This document shows positions 14,939 to 22,255 of a stretch of 22,728 nucleotides of DNA, piece by piece; position 1 is the stretch's first letter, and every line of letters starts with the position of its first letter. Both the position numbers and the translations under genes were made by a program. The notes under the pieces were generated by a model, which saw only the letters and a list, made by a program, of their open reading frames with translations, was not told where the DNA came from and did not search any database. The DNA is from Patescibacteria group bacterium (GTDB lineage: Bacteria > Patescibacteriota > Gracilibacteria > Peribacterales > Peribacteraceae): assembly GCA_018818235.1 (NCBI GenBank), contig JAHISE010000081.1, forward strand, positions 1 to 22,728. The letters run 5' to 3'.

Positions 14939-15010
14939 CTGGTCGCTAGTCACTTGTCACTGGTCTCGATGTTTTTTGACTAGCGACTAGCGACCAGAGA
15001 CCAGTGACGA
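14939..15010. repeat. Opposed arrays of CTAGTCR-like heptamers
   Basis: Left arm 14939-14967 (GCTAGTC, ACTTGTC, ACTGGTC units) and right arm 14978-15010 (GACTAGC twice, GACCAGA, GACCAGT), separated by a run of six T. GGTCGCTAGTC (14941-14951) is complementary to 14985-14995 and GTCACTGGTCTC (14956-14967) to 14997-15008. The complementary blocks are in permuted order, so they cross rather than nest. Lies between prmC and purA. Confidence 0.75.
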
Positions 15011-15040
15011 TTAATATTTTCATATTAATCAAACTATGAT
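15009..15040 (+). promoter_or_regulatory. purA promoter with a perfect inverted repeat
   Basis: -10 TATGAT at 15035-15040, predicted start about 15047 and a five-base leader. GATTAATAT (15009-15017) and ATATTAATC (15022-15030) form a perfect 9-nt inverted repeat with a four-base centre covering the expected -35 position, a plausible operator. Confidence 0.5.
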
Positions 15041-15051
15041 ATGTTTAACTC

Positions 15052-16290
15052 ATGATAACAATCACATCAAAACTCGGACAGGTTTCTGCAATTATCGGTG
15101 CACAATGGGGGGATGAAGGAAAAGGAAAGGTCACGGACATAATCGCTGAAGAATACGATGTGATTGCTCGTGCGTGCGGAGGTGCCAATGCAGGGCATAC
15201 TATTGTAGTGGATGGTAAGCAGTACATTTTCCATCTAATTCCATCGGGGGCTCTTCATGAAGGCAAAGATATTATTATCGGATCCGGAATGGTTTTGCAT
15301 CTTCCCACACTTCTGGAAGAAATTAAGGTCATCAGAGATTCGGGTGTTGATGTTGTTCCAAGATTACATATTTCTCATGAAGCACATATTCTTTTTGATT
15401 ATCACATGGCTATGGATGAGGTGTTTGAACAACAGCGAGCAAAGATAAAAGGGAAGGGGATTGGCACAACAATGAGAGGCATAGGCCCTGCTTACATAGA
15501 CAAGGCAGCTAGGACAGGAATTAGAATGGAAAGTCTCGGTAAAAATCTGGAAGAAGAACTTAAGGATAAAGCACAGAGTCTTTCTGAACTTTATGGAATA
15601 AATGTTGATATAGAAAAAGAGTTATCCCAGATTAAAGAAGCTTCGGAAGTTCTGGGAGAAACTGTGACCGATGCGATTGAATTGATTCATGATTATTTGA
15701 AAGGTGGAAAGAATATTCTTGTAGAGGGAGCACAAGGTACTCATTTGGATATTGATCATGGCACTTACCCTTATGTTACAAGTAGTTCAACAACTATTTC
15801 CGGAGCTTTGCAGGGATTGGGGCTTCCTCCCAATGCCTTGAATACAACAATCGGAATTGCCAAGGCATACTGCACACGCGTTGGAGAAGGAGAGTTCTTT
15901 ACCGAGGTTGAGGGTGAGGTTGGCGATAGACTCAGGGAACGCGGAGGCGAATATGGTGCAACTACAGGACGACCTAGGCGTTGTGGATGGCTTGCTCTAA
16001 GAGATTTAAGGAAGTCAGCACAATTAAATGGTCTAACGCATTGGAATATTACAAAGCTTGATGTTTTGGATGAAGAAGAAGTAATTCCTGTGGCAGTAGA
16101 TGAGGATGGTGGTAAGCCTGTATACAAAGAACTCCCTGGGTGGAAAGCAAGTACGAAAGGATTCACATCATTTGATGAGCTTCCGGAGAATGCACAGTCA
16201 TTTATTGGCTTTATTGAAGAACAGACAGGTGTACCTGTAGGGTTTATTGGAACGGGTCCCGGCAGGGAAGAAATGATTATAAGGGTTTGA
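15052..16290 (+). CDS. purA: Adenylosuccinate synthetase
   Basis: Joins IMP and aspartate using GTP to make adenylosuccinate, the committed step to AMP. Seen: GAQWGDEGKGK (16-26) with catalytic Asp21, GGANAGHT with catalytic His49, TTMRGIGPAY, the EGAQGTHLDIDHGTYPYVTSS stretch, TTGRPRRCGW and the C-terminal GTGPGRE. At 412 residues it is slightly shorter than most bacterial enzymes (about 430) and no catalytic motif is missing. No other purine biosynthesis gene is present here, which suggests conversion of salvaged IMP. Start ATG 15052 fits a near-leaderless promoter. It is followed at 33 nt by an unknown gene. Confidence 0.96.
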   Translation: MITITSKLGQVSAIIGAQWGDEGKGKVTDIIAEEYDVIARACGGANAGHTIVVDGKQYIFHLIPSGALHEGKDIIIGSGMVLHLPTLLEEIKVIRDSGVDVVPRLHISHEAHILFDYHMAMDEVFEQQRAKIKGKGIGTTMRGIGPAYIDKAARTGIRMESLGKNLEEELKDKAQSLSELYGINVDIEKELSQIKEASEVLGETVTDAIELIHDYLKGGKNILVEGAQGTHLDIDHGTYPYVTSSSTTISGALQGLGLPPNALNTTIGIAKAYCTRVGEGEFFTEVEGEVGDRLRERGGEYGATTGRPRRCGWLALRDLRKSAQLNGLTHWNITKLDVLDEEEVIPVAVDEDGGKPVYKELPGWKASTKGFTSFDELPENAQSFIGFIEEQTGVPVGFIGTGPGREEMIIRV

Positions 16291-16323
16291 CAAGCATTAA
16301 ATACATATGTAAAAAGACATCCA

Positions 16324-16995
16324 ATGTTTTCAGATAAACCAAAAACCGTTGGCATACTCAGGCCTATAATAGCGGGCTTAGAGCATTTATATGCAAGTGA
16401 TGCCATGGGCGATTACGGTGTAGTGATTTCTGAGATTATGGATAAAGTGGTAGATTTGATAAGAAGCATGTTAACAGACGCTGCAAGGGAATTAAAAACA
16501 AGATTAAGTGTATTGGAATATCAACTTTTCTTTTCAGAAGGTAATAATCGGATAGTTTCTAAAAAAAGATCCAGAAGTATTTGTGAGAATGATGTTTTGG
16601 TTTCGTTGGATCCTAGTGTTGCTGAATATGCATATCTTAATAATGCAATAGATACACATGCACTTCAGAGAGGAATATTAGCATTTACAGTTTCTTCGGT
16701 CTTGGAAGATTTACATAGAATTATAGGTTCAAAAAGAACACCTGTTTTTGCTATGGATGGTGCCAATGTTAGTTATGCAAAATTGCCTAGGCTTTTTCCT
16801 ATGCATATTCCTTTAAATGATGATGATGAAGCAATTAGGCGTGATGGAAATATTGCAATAATGGAAAGGGCACTCCGGTATCCTGATATTCCGACATTAG
16901 ATTCAAATAGAGATGAATTCACAGAGATATTTGTTTCTAATGCTGATTCACGTGAATCACAGGACGATTTTAGACAATACTTAGTATCAGAATAA
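16324..16995 (+). CDS. Hypothetical protein, 223 aa
   Basis: Not recognised. Soluble, mainly helical at the N-terminus (residues 1-70, with a heptad-like stretch IMDKVVDLIRSMLTDAARELKTRLSVLEYQL), a basic patch KKRSRS (79-84), and a C-terminal half with AFTVSSVLEDLHRIIG and an acidic DDDE loop. No signal peptide, membrane helix or known nucleotide-binding motif. It follows purA by 33 nt on the same strand without a visible promoter, so co-transcription is likely, but function cannot be deduced. The stop is five bases from the convergent nadK stop. Confidence 0.65.
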   Translation: MFSDKPKTVGILRPIIAGLEHLYASDAMGDYGVVISEIMDKVVDLIRSMLTDAARELKTRLSVLEYQLFFSEGNNRIVSKKRSRSICENDVLVSLDPSVAEYAYLNNAIDTHALQRGILAFTVSSVLEDLHRIIGSKRTPVFAMDGANVSYAKLPRLFPMHIPLNDDDEAIRRDGNIAIMERALRYPDIPTLDSNRDEFTEIFVSNADSRESQDDFRQYLVSE

Positions 16996-17000
16996 CGACA

Positions 17001-17891
17001 TTAACCCGCCCGTTCTCCCCACTTAAGCTTTCTCCTAAGAGTACTAAAAAGGGTATCTTGTTTGCGTCTGAGGAACTTCACTTTGCTTGGATGCACACAT
17101 GCTTTTATGTGATCTCCTGCTTCCAGTTGAATATAAACCTGACCATCGACAGTCAAAACAACTTCCGTATCTTGATATTTGTTTGATTTGGTCTCTACCA
17201 TTACATCCACTTCGGATTCACCGGGGATTACTACGGGTTTCTGGCTAAAACTGTAAGGATTGATTGGGCTTAGGATTGTTGCGTTAAGAGTCGGATAAAC
17301 TAATGGTCCACCTGCTGCAAGTGAATATGCCGTTGATCCTGTCGGAGTGGAGATAATAAGTCCGTCAGCATGATAGTTGGCAAGCTCTTCTCCGTTAACT
17401 GTAGTTATTAGATTAACCAAACGTGCGATTGAGCCCTGAGAGATTACAACTTCATTAAGTGCATGTCCTTGATAAATCTCATCTCCATTTCTGTGTGCAG
17501 ATACATGTAACAATCCACGCTCTTCAATATCGCCTTCGCCCTGCAAAAGCTTTGGAAGAAGATCTTCAGCTTCATCTAAATTAACTTCAGCAAGAAAGCC
17601 AACTGTTCCCCGGTTAACACTTAAAATAGGAATATTAAAATCTTTTAGTTCTCTTACAGCTCGCAGAATAGATCCATCGCCTCCAATTACTATTAGCAAA
17701 TCAATATTTTCAATTGCCTTCATTTCTTGTAATCCTTTGGTGCATTCCAGTTCTCCAACTCTATCTGAATCAAAACATATATTTGCTTCTTGTTGTTTCA
17801 AGATTTCTACAATTTGTGACACTGCTTTATCTTTTTGGTCTAGACCTGATTTTACTGTAATGCCGATGTGGGGGTATTTGAGCTTATTCAT
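17001..17891 (-). CDS. nadK: NAD kinase
   Basis: Phosphorylates NAD+ to NADP+, the sole route to NADP. Seen: IGGDGSILRAV with the GGDGS motif (about residues 70-74), VNRGTVGFLAEV, the conserved Asn-Glu pair in ALNEVVIS, and YHADGLIISTPTGSTAYSLAAGGPLV (the DG and TPTGSTAY motifs). About 296 residues, a normal length. Start set at ATG 17891 (MNKLKYPHIGITVK) because the best -10 box predicts transcription from about 17896; ATG 17900 would add three residues and lie outside that transcript. The basic C-terminus (RRKLKWGERAG) is unremarkable. NADP is also the likely cofactor of the GapB-type enzyme encoded at 21221-22249. Confidence 0.95.
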   Translation of the reverse strand: MNKLKYPHIGITVKSGLDQKDKAVSQIVEILKQQEANICFDSDRVGELECTKGLQEMKAIENIDLLIVIGGDGSILRAVRELKDFNIPILSVNRGTVGFLAEVNLDEAEDLLPKLLQGEGDIEERGLLHVSAHRNGDEIYQGHALNEVVISQGSIARLVNLITTVNGEELANYHADGLIISTPTGSTAYSLAAGGPLVYPTLNATILSPINPYSFSQKPVVIPGESEVDVMVETKSNKYQDTEVVLTVDGQVYIQLEAGDHIKACVHPSKVKFLRRKQDTLFSTLRRKLKWGERAG

Positions 17892-17902
17892 TGATGACAT
17901 TC

Positions 17903-17972
17903 AGTATATAGATAAATGAATTACATAATAATAATTATTATGGCTTTTTATACATGTTATAGTTGCGCAACT
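17903..17972 (-). promoter_or_regulatory. nadK upstream region: -10 box and 12-nt palindrome
   Basis: TATACT at 17908-17903 on the minus strand predicts a start near 17896, five bases before ATG 17891. Upstream are an AT palindrome (ATAATAATTATTAT, about 17927-17940) and the perfect 12-nt palindrome AGTTGCGCAACT at 17961-17972, GC-richer than its surroundings and a possible protein-binding site or the end signal of the preceding gene. Confidence 0.4.
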
Positions 17973-17990
17973 GTTATCTCTATAATTAAC

Positions 17991-19040
17991 TCAGTTGATG
18001 ATCTCCAAAAATAAATCTACTGTCTTCTTCCAAGAGAACTTTTTGGCTTGTACTGACCCTTTCTCTCTTAGCTCAGATCTTAATGATTCATTAATAAGAA
18101 GTTCTTCTAGCCCTTTTGATATTGATGATATGTCCTCAGGATCTATGTATATTGCAGCGTCACCGGCTACTTCTTTCAGACTTCCGCGATCTGAGATTAG
18201 AATAGGAATTCCTTTTTGAAGTGCATCGAGTACTTGTAAACCGAATCCTTCATATAAAGAGGGGAGTGCAAGAATATGACAACTATTCAAATATGATTCA
18301 TATTCGCTGTCTCCCACATGCCCTTTCCATTCTACGCCCTCAGAGTTTTTTATCAGGTCGATAGTATCTTTGTAATTCCATCCGCTTCCTCCAATAAGAA
18401 TCAATTTGAATCTATCCTTAAGTTCAGAAGATAATTGATTATATGCTTTTATCAGACGTGTCTGATTTTTACGAGGGCACAGTGTCCCTGCACATAGAAT
18501 AGTTTTATTATCCGAAACATTGGGTTCAGGATTATTTTTCGCAGGACCTGAATATATTGTAGTAATCTTATTGGAATCAATATTGGGATACTTTTGAATA
18601 AGGTCAGATTTGGTGCTGTTGCTCACGGTTACAATTTTGAAGGATCTACTTGCTGAATATTTTAGTAATAGTTTTTCTATAAACTTTGCTCTTTTGTCAT
18701 GGGGCTCTTTTCTGAATGCAATCAGATCATGTATTACTACTACGGACTTGATTCTTTTACCAAGCAATGAAGGCACAATGTAGCTGGTTGGGCTTATATA
18801 GAAATCAGGATTAATCTTTTTAATTAATCGGGAAGCTTTTAGATGCCATAAAATACCTGATGGCAGAAAATGTAATCTGGCATTTGAGGTATGAAAGCAA
18901 GAGGGGACTTCGCAATCTGATATCAGATGTAGCTGAACATCTCTTTTAATCAATTCCGATAGAAAGCCGAATGTCCATTGGCCTTTGCCGGTTCTTTGGA
19001 ATTTAGAGGCCTCGCGGATGTCTATAGCTATAGTATGCAT
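17991..19040 (-). CDS. GT4-family glycosyltransferase (second)
   Basis: GT-B glycosyltransferase of the GT4/mannosyltransferase group. Seen: IDIREASKFQRTGKGQWTFGF near the N-terminus, VVVIHDLIAF, IVTVSNSTKSDLI, donor-domain ILCAGTLCPRKNQTRL, LILIGGSGW, and LPSLYEGFGLQVLDALQKG. The EX7E pair reads Glu264 and Asp272, so the second acidic residue is Asp rather than the usual Glu. 349 residues, normal length, no membrane helix. ATG 19040 lies one base after the predicted transcription start. Acceptor unknown; it probably acts with the GT4 at 13038-14096 on envelope glycan. Confidence 0.9.
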   Translation of the reverse strand: MHTIAIDIREASKFQRTGKGQWTFGFLSELIKRDVQLHLISDCEVPSCFHTSNARLHFLPSGILWHLKASRLIKKINPDFYISPTSYIVPSLLGKRIKSVVVIHDLIAFRKEPHDKRAKFIEKLLLKYSASRSFKIVTVSNSTKSDLIQKYPNIDSNKITTIYSGPAKNNPEPNVSDNKTILCAGTLCPRKNQTRLIKAYNQLSSELKDRFKLILIGGSGWNYKDTIDLIKNSEGVEWKGHVGDSEYESYLNSCHILALPSLYEGFGLQVLDALQKGIPILISDRGSLKEVAGDAAIYIDPEDISSISKGLEELLINESLRSELREKGSVQAKKFSWKKTVDLFLEIIN

Positions 19041-19047
19041 ATACAGT

Positions 19048-19053
19048 ATTCTA
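19048..19053 (-). promoter_or_regulatory. -10 box of the GT4 gene at 19040
   Basis: TAGAAT at 19053-19048 ends seven bases before ATG 19040, so the mRNA should start at 19041, essentially leaderless. A weak -35 candidate ATTACA (19075-19070) is spaced 16 nt away. Confidence 0.45.
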
Positions 19054-19075
19054 CTCTAAATATTCTTATTGTAAT

Positions 19076-19170
19076 GCAATTGGCTTTTGGCAATTTGCTA
19101 ATTGGCTATTGGTTCAATATTAACAGCATAAATTAGCTAATATGCCAATAAGCTAATTTGCCAATTGCCA
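19076..19170. repeat. Opposed arrays of AATTGGC-like 7-8 nt units
   Basis: Left arm 19076-19112 (AATTGGC, TTTTGGC, AATTTGC, TAATTGGC, TATTGG) and right arm 19133-19170 (TTAGCTAA, TATGCCAA, TAAGCTAA, TTTGCCAA, TTGCCA). Lies between divergent genes. The right end, TTGCCA at 19158-19163, appears to serve as the -35 of the next gene. Confidence 0.7.
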
Positions 19171-19185
19171 TTTAGTTGCTATCCT
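19158..19185 (+). promoter_or_regulatory. Leaderless promoter of the gene at 19192
   Basis: TTGCCA (19158-19163), 16-nt spacer, extended -10 TGCTATCCT (box 19180-19185). The box ends six bases before ATG 19192, so transcription is predicted to start on the A of ATG. Confidence 0.55.
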
Positions 19186-19191
19186 ATCGCT

Positions 19192-19764
19192 ATGGCTTTA
19201 TCAGCACTTCGTCGTCTAAGGTATCTGGATCTGGAAGAACGTATTTTAAACGGTGCTGCTTTTCTTGCTGTAATAAGCGTATTTATGCCATGGACAAGCG
19301 GGTATATGCTTGGCAGTGACTCGGTTTCATATTCCGGTCTTGGATTTTATACATCATTTCTTGGTATATCAGTTTTATTACTTAATATATTTGTACTATT
19401 GATTACTCTGGTACCGCTATTTGGCGGAACAAATCTTATTAAAAAGCGCAACAAAGATAGTGTGAGGTTATTCTGTTCAATTCAGTCAACTGTATTGGTT
19501 CTAGCCGCATTATCAGTATTGATGAGAGTTAGTTTCAATTTCTCCAGAATGGAAATTAGGTTTGGAATAAATATGGCGTTGATATCTTGCATAGTTGTTG
19601 CTTTTTATTCTTATCTTCGTATTCAGGAACAAAAGAAAACTAATGTGGAGGAGATATTCCATCAGGCATCCAGACCTGATAGGATTACCAATAAAATTGA
19701 TCATCAGCCCCCTGTCGCAGTTCCCGCACCTCCGGAACCTGAGGAGCATCGTATTATTTCTTGA
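19192..19764 (+). CDS. Hypothetical four-helix membrane protein
   Basis: Not recognised. 190 residues with hydrophobic helices at about 20-38, 53-77, 93-112 and 124-143, and a soluble cytoplasmic-type tail ending in a Pro-rich stretch (QPPVAVPAPPEPEEH). Start at ATG 19192 is chosen because a promoter places the transcript start on that base; the frame extends upstream to a TTG at 19165, inside a repeat. It is followed directly (3 nt) by another unknown gene, so the two probably form an operon. Confidence 0.7.
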   Translation: MALSALRRLRYLDLEERILNGAAFLAVISVFMPWTSGYMLGSDSVSYSGLGFYTSFLGISVLLLNIFVLLITLVPLFGGTNLIKKRNKDSVRLFCSIQSTVLVLAALSVLMRVSFNFSRMEIRFGINMALISCIVVAFYSYLRIQEQKKTNVEEIFHQASRPDRITNKIDHQPPVAVPAPPEPEEHRIIS

Positions 19765-19766
19765 AT

Positions 19767-20066
19767 ATGGATACTGAGTATAAAGATGACGATTTGGTTT
19801 ATATAGATCCTAATAAAAGGGTTGTTATTGGTATGGTTGAATGGGATAAAAATGGAAATGCAAAGAAACTGGAAATGAAGGAAGTTGTGGATCCGGAGAA
19901 AGGTGAAAAGAAGCGATTTAGGAAAGGTAAGCGTTATTATCCATGGGGAACGTATAAAACAATGAAAAAGATTCATAAACTGGAGGGCAAGGAGAAGGAG
20001 CCTGATAAACATCAGACGCTTGAAGAGGCTATGGAGATGGCGCAGAAGGAGCCGTTTTGGGATTGA
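19767..20066 (+). CDS. Hypothetical highly charged protein, 99 aa
   Basis: Not recognised. ATG 19767 lies two bases after the preceding stop (TGA 19762-19764). The protein is very rich in Lys, Glu and Asp: an N-terminal strand-like region (DLVYIDPNKRVVIGMVEWDK), then KLEMKEVVDPEKGEKKRFRKGKRYY, PWGTYKTMKKIHKLEGKEKEP and a helical end, EEAMEMAQKEPFWD. No membrane segment. Tight coupling to the membrane protein gene suggests a joint role, but nothing specifies it. Confidence 0.6.
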   Translation: MDTEYKDDDLVYIDPNKRVVIGMVEWDKNGNAKKLEMKEVVDPEKGEKKRFRKGKRYYPWGTYKTMKKIHKLEGKEKEPDKHQTLEEAMEMAQKEPFWD

Positions 20067-20088
20067 TTACGAGGTTGTGACGAGGTTG

Positions 20089-20185
20089 TAGTGAGTAGTG
20101 AGTAGTAAGAGTTTAGGTTTTTGTAAAATAAGCTTGCTACATCCTACTCACTACCAACTACTCACTCGTAACATCCTACTCACTT
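20089..20185. repeat. Opposed arrays of TAGTGAG heptamers
   Basis: Left arm 20089-20109 has TAGTGAG, TAGTGAG, TAGTAAG; right arm 20143-20185 has CTACTCA-type units in the opposite sense. It lies between convergent genes. The fbp stop codon TAG (20178-20176) and its last codons are part of the right arm. Confidence 0.8.
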
Positions 20186-21126
20186 GTTTCTTTCAACTGT
20201 TTACATACCTTCTCTACTTCATTCTTTGATCCAATTATAATCTGTGTTCTTTGATGAAGATCGGTAATTTCTTTGTCCATAATCCTGATATTTCCATCAA
20301 GAGAGACTCCACCGGCATTTTCCGCCAGAAACGATAAAGGACCGCATTCGTACACAAGCCTTAGTTTTCCATCCGGATATTTGCTTCCTCCTACATTGGA
20401 AAAGATTCCCTGTCCTTTTGCAAAGATATGATGGACGTCAGCAACCATACATCCTGAATATCTGAGTGTAAGTTCGCGCTTTAGCCAGTCATGGAATACC
20501 TCATCATATTTTGGATTATCCGATAGTGCCCGAAGATTTCCGGCACTATAATTCTTTGCTTTGTCTGCTATACCAATATTTTCTCTGAATAGGATGAATT
20601 CGCCAACATCATTTAACAAAAATTCATGGACACCGTTTCCCGTTGAATATATCAGTATTGTTCTTGGCCCATATAAGACATAAAGTGCTGCGACTTGTTC
20701 ACTTGGTTTTCTTCCGATGATTTCGCGTCCTTCGTATATTCCAACAATTGATCCAATTGCAAAATTAGCATCAACAAGTGACGATCCATCCAGAGGATCA
20801 AAAACAACGGAGTATTTTGCATCGTCGGAAAGCTCAACCATCTCTTTTTGCTCTTCGGATGAATAGCAACATACCAGATTACTTTCGTTTAAGTGTTGTT
20901 CGAATATTGTATTACTTAGTACATCGAGCTCCAGTTGATCATCGCCTGACGAATTGGAACCTCCTGCAAGACCTCCTTCTGATGTCTGTATCGCGTAGCT
21001 GATGTATTTGGCTGCACGTGAAATATCGTTTATCAAATGTCTTAGCTCATCAGGTGTATTTGCAGATTGGAATAGGTGAGAGTTTAGGGATACTCTAGGG
21101 GTGGGTGGGCAGTGATTAGAAGTCAT
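20176..21126 (-). CDS. fbp: Class I fructose-1,6-bisphosphatase
   Basis: Hydrolyses fructose 1,6-bisphosphate to fructose 6-phosphate, an irreversible step of gluconeogenesis. Seen: SSEE metal ligands (89-92), FDPLDGSSLVDANFAIGSIVGIY (109-131), the substrate-binding GCMVADVHHIF (225-235) and LRLVYECGPLSFLAENAGG with metal ligand Glu260. 316 residues, close to the usual 330. SSLVDAN replaces the common SSNIDVN, as in some sedoheptulose/fructose bisphosphatases, so dual substrate use is possible. It lies 94 nt downstream of gap on the same strand. A TAATAA box five bases before ATG 21126 allows a separate leaderless transcript. The stop codon belongs to a repeat array. Confidence 0.93.
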   Translation of the reverse strand: MTSNHCPPTPRVSLNSHLFQSANTPDELRHLINDISRAAKYISYAIQTSEGGLAGGSNSSGDDQLELDVLSNTIFEQHLNESNLVCCYSSEEQKEMVELSDDAKYSVVFDPLDGSSLVDANFAIGSIVGIYEGREIIGRKPSEQVAALYVLYGPRTILIYSTGNGVHEFLLNDVGEFILFRENIGIADKAKNYSAGNLRALSDNPKYDEVFHDWLKRELTLRYSGCMVADVHHIFAKGQGIFSNVGGSKYPDGKLRLVYECGPLSFLAENAGGVSLDGNIRIMDKEITDLHQRTQIIIGSKNEVEKVCKQLKETSE

Positions 21127-21133
21127 TTTGATT

Positions 21134-21229
21134 ATTAGTTAACTAGTTAACTAGTTTTTAGTTTCTAGTTACCTATAAGTCAAGTTTTTTCATTGAAAAC
21201 TAAAAACAATAAACTAGAAACTAGAAAAC
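21134..21229. repeat. Opposed arrays of AACTAGTT-like units
   Basis: Left part 21134-21173 has AACTAGTT, AACTAGTT, TTTAGTTT, CTAGTTAC; right part 21195-21229 has AAACTAG, AAACTAG, AAAAC. It fills the gap/fbp spacer, and the gap stop codon (21223-21221, TAG) is inside a unit. Confidence 0.7.
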
Positions 21230-22249
21230 TTTTTCCGTCATTGAACCAACACTAACCACCATCTCCGTCACTCTCATAGCATAACCCCATTCGTTGTCGT
21301 ACCACGCCAGAACTTGAACTGCATTTCCGTCTACTACTTTTGTGAACAGGGCATCAACAATCGAGGAATGAGGGTTTGTTTGAAAATCTATGGAAACACA
21401 TTCGTCTTCAGAAAAGTCCAGTATTTCTGCCATTGGACCGTTTTCCGATGCTTCTTTAAGAATTCGGTTTACTTCTTCCAGAGAAGTTGGATCCTTTAAA
21501 AAGAATGCCATGTAGGAACAGCTTACGGTTGGAACAGGAACTCTGAATGCCATACCGTCAATTTTTCCTTTAAGATGCGGAAAAATGTTTGCACAGGCCT
21601 TTACAGCCCCGGTCTTTGTTGGAATCATTGAAAGAGTAGCGGCTCTGGTACGTCGCAGATCACCGGCACTATTTTTGTTATCCAGTAGATTCTGAGATGC
21701 TGTGAAAGCGTGAACTGAATTTACGAGTAAGTTTTCTATTCCATACGCTTCATCAATTACCTTAATCACAGGAGCAATACAATTTGTAGTGCATGAAGCA
21801 TTGGAAAGTATATCCATGTCTGCAGTCATTTCTTCGTCATTAACACCTTTTACAAATGTGGGAGTATCATCTTTCATAGGTGCTGTAACAATAACTTTTT
21901 TTGCTCCCGCATTAAGATGTCCTTGAGCCAGTTCTCTTGTTCTGAATTTGCCTGTTGCTTCAACAACAATATCAACTTCTAATTCTTTCCATGGGCATAT
22001 GTTCGGATCACGTTCTTTTACTACTCGTACAGTTTTTCCATTTACAATGATATTGTCATCATCTTTGACTTCTACCGTACCTTTGAATTTTCTGTGAAGT
22101 GAATCGTATTTAAGAAGATACGCTCGCATCTCGGATGAAGAAGAGGCATTTATTGCCACTACCTGAACTTGATCTGCATACCGTTCTTCGAATTGTCTGT
22201 GTACGTTACGACCTATACGACCGTAGCCGTTTATTGCGACTTTGAGCAT
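21221..22249 (-). CDS. gap: Glyceraldehyde-3-phosphate dehydrogenase, GapB-like
   Basis: Interconverts glyceraldehyde 3-phosphate and 1,3-bisphosphoglycerate. Seen: Rossmann start VAINGYGRIGRNV (4-16), catalytic SNASCTTN with Cys153, His180 in VHAFT, IPTKTGA (209-215), and YDNEWGY near the end. The cofactor loop reads VVAINASSSSE (30-40), with Ala35 where NAD-type enzymes have Asp; the same AINAS is found in the NADP-preferring gluconeogenic GapB of Bacillus. Unusual details: VHAFTASQ for the common VHSYTNDQ, and the PTVSCSYMAFFL strand. 342 residues, full length. Upstream of fbp in a probable gluconeogenic operon. ATG 22249 coincides with the predicted transcription start. Confidence 0.94.
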   Translation of the reverse strand: MLKVAINGYGRIGRNVHRQFEERYADQVQVVAINASSSSEMRAYLLKYDSLHRKFKGTVEVKDDDNIIVNGKTVRVVKERDPNICPWKELEVDIVVEATGKFRTRELAQGHLNAGAKKVIVTAPMKDDTPTFVKGVNDEEMTADMDILSNASCTTNCIAPVIKVIDEAYGIENLLVNSVHAFTASQNLLDNKNSAGDLRRTRAATLSMIPTKTGAVKACANIFPHLKGKIDGMAFRVPVPTVSCSYMAFFLKDPTSLEEVNRILKEASENGPMAEILDFSEDECVSIDFQTNPHSSIVDALFTKVVDGNAVQVLAWYDNEWGYAMRVTEMVVSVGSMTEKVF

Positions 22250-22255
22250 AACTAA

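Noticed and set aside
15771..16406. Long minus-strand frame of 211 codons opposite purA
   Set aside because: It is fully antisense to the highly conserved purA sequence and rich in Ser/Pro from reverse translation of conserved codons.
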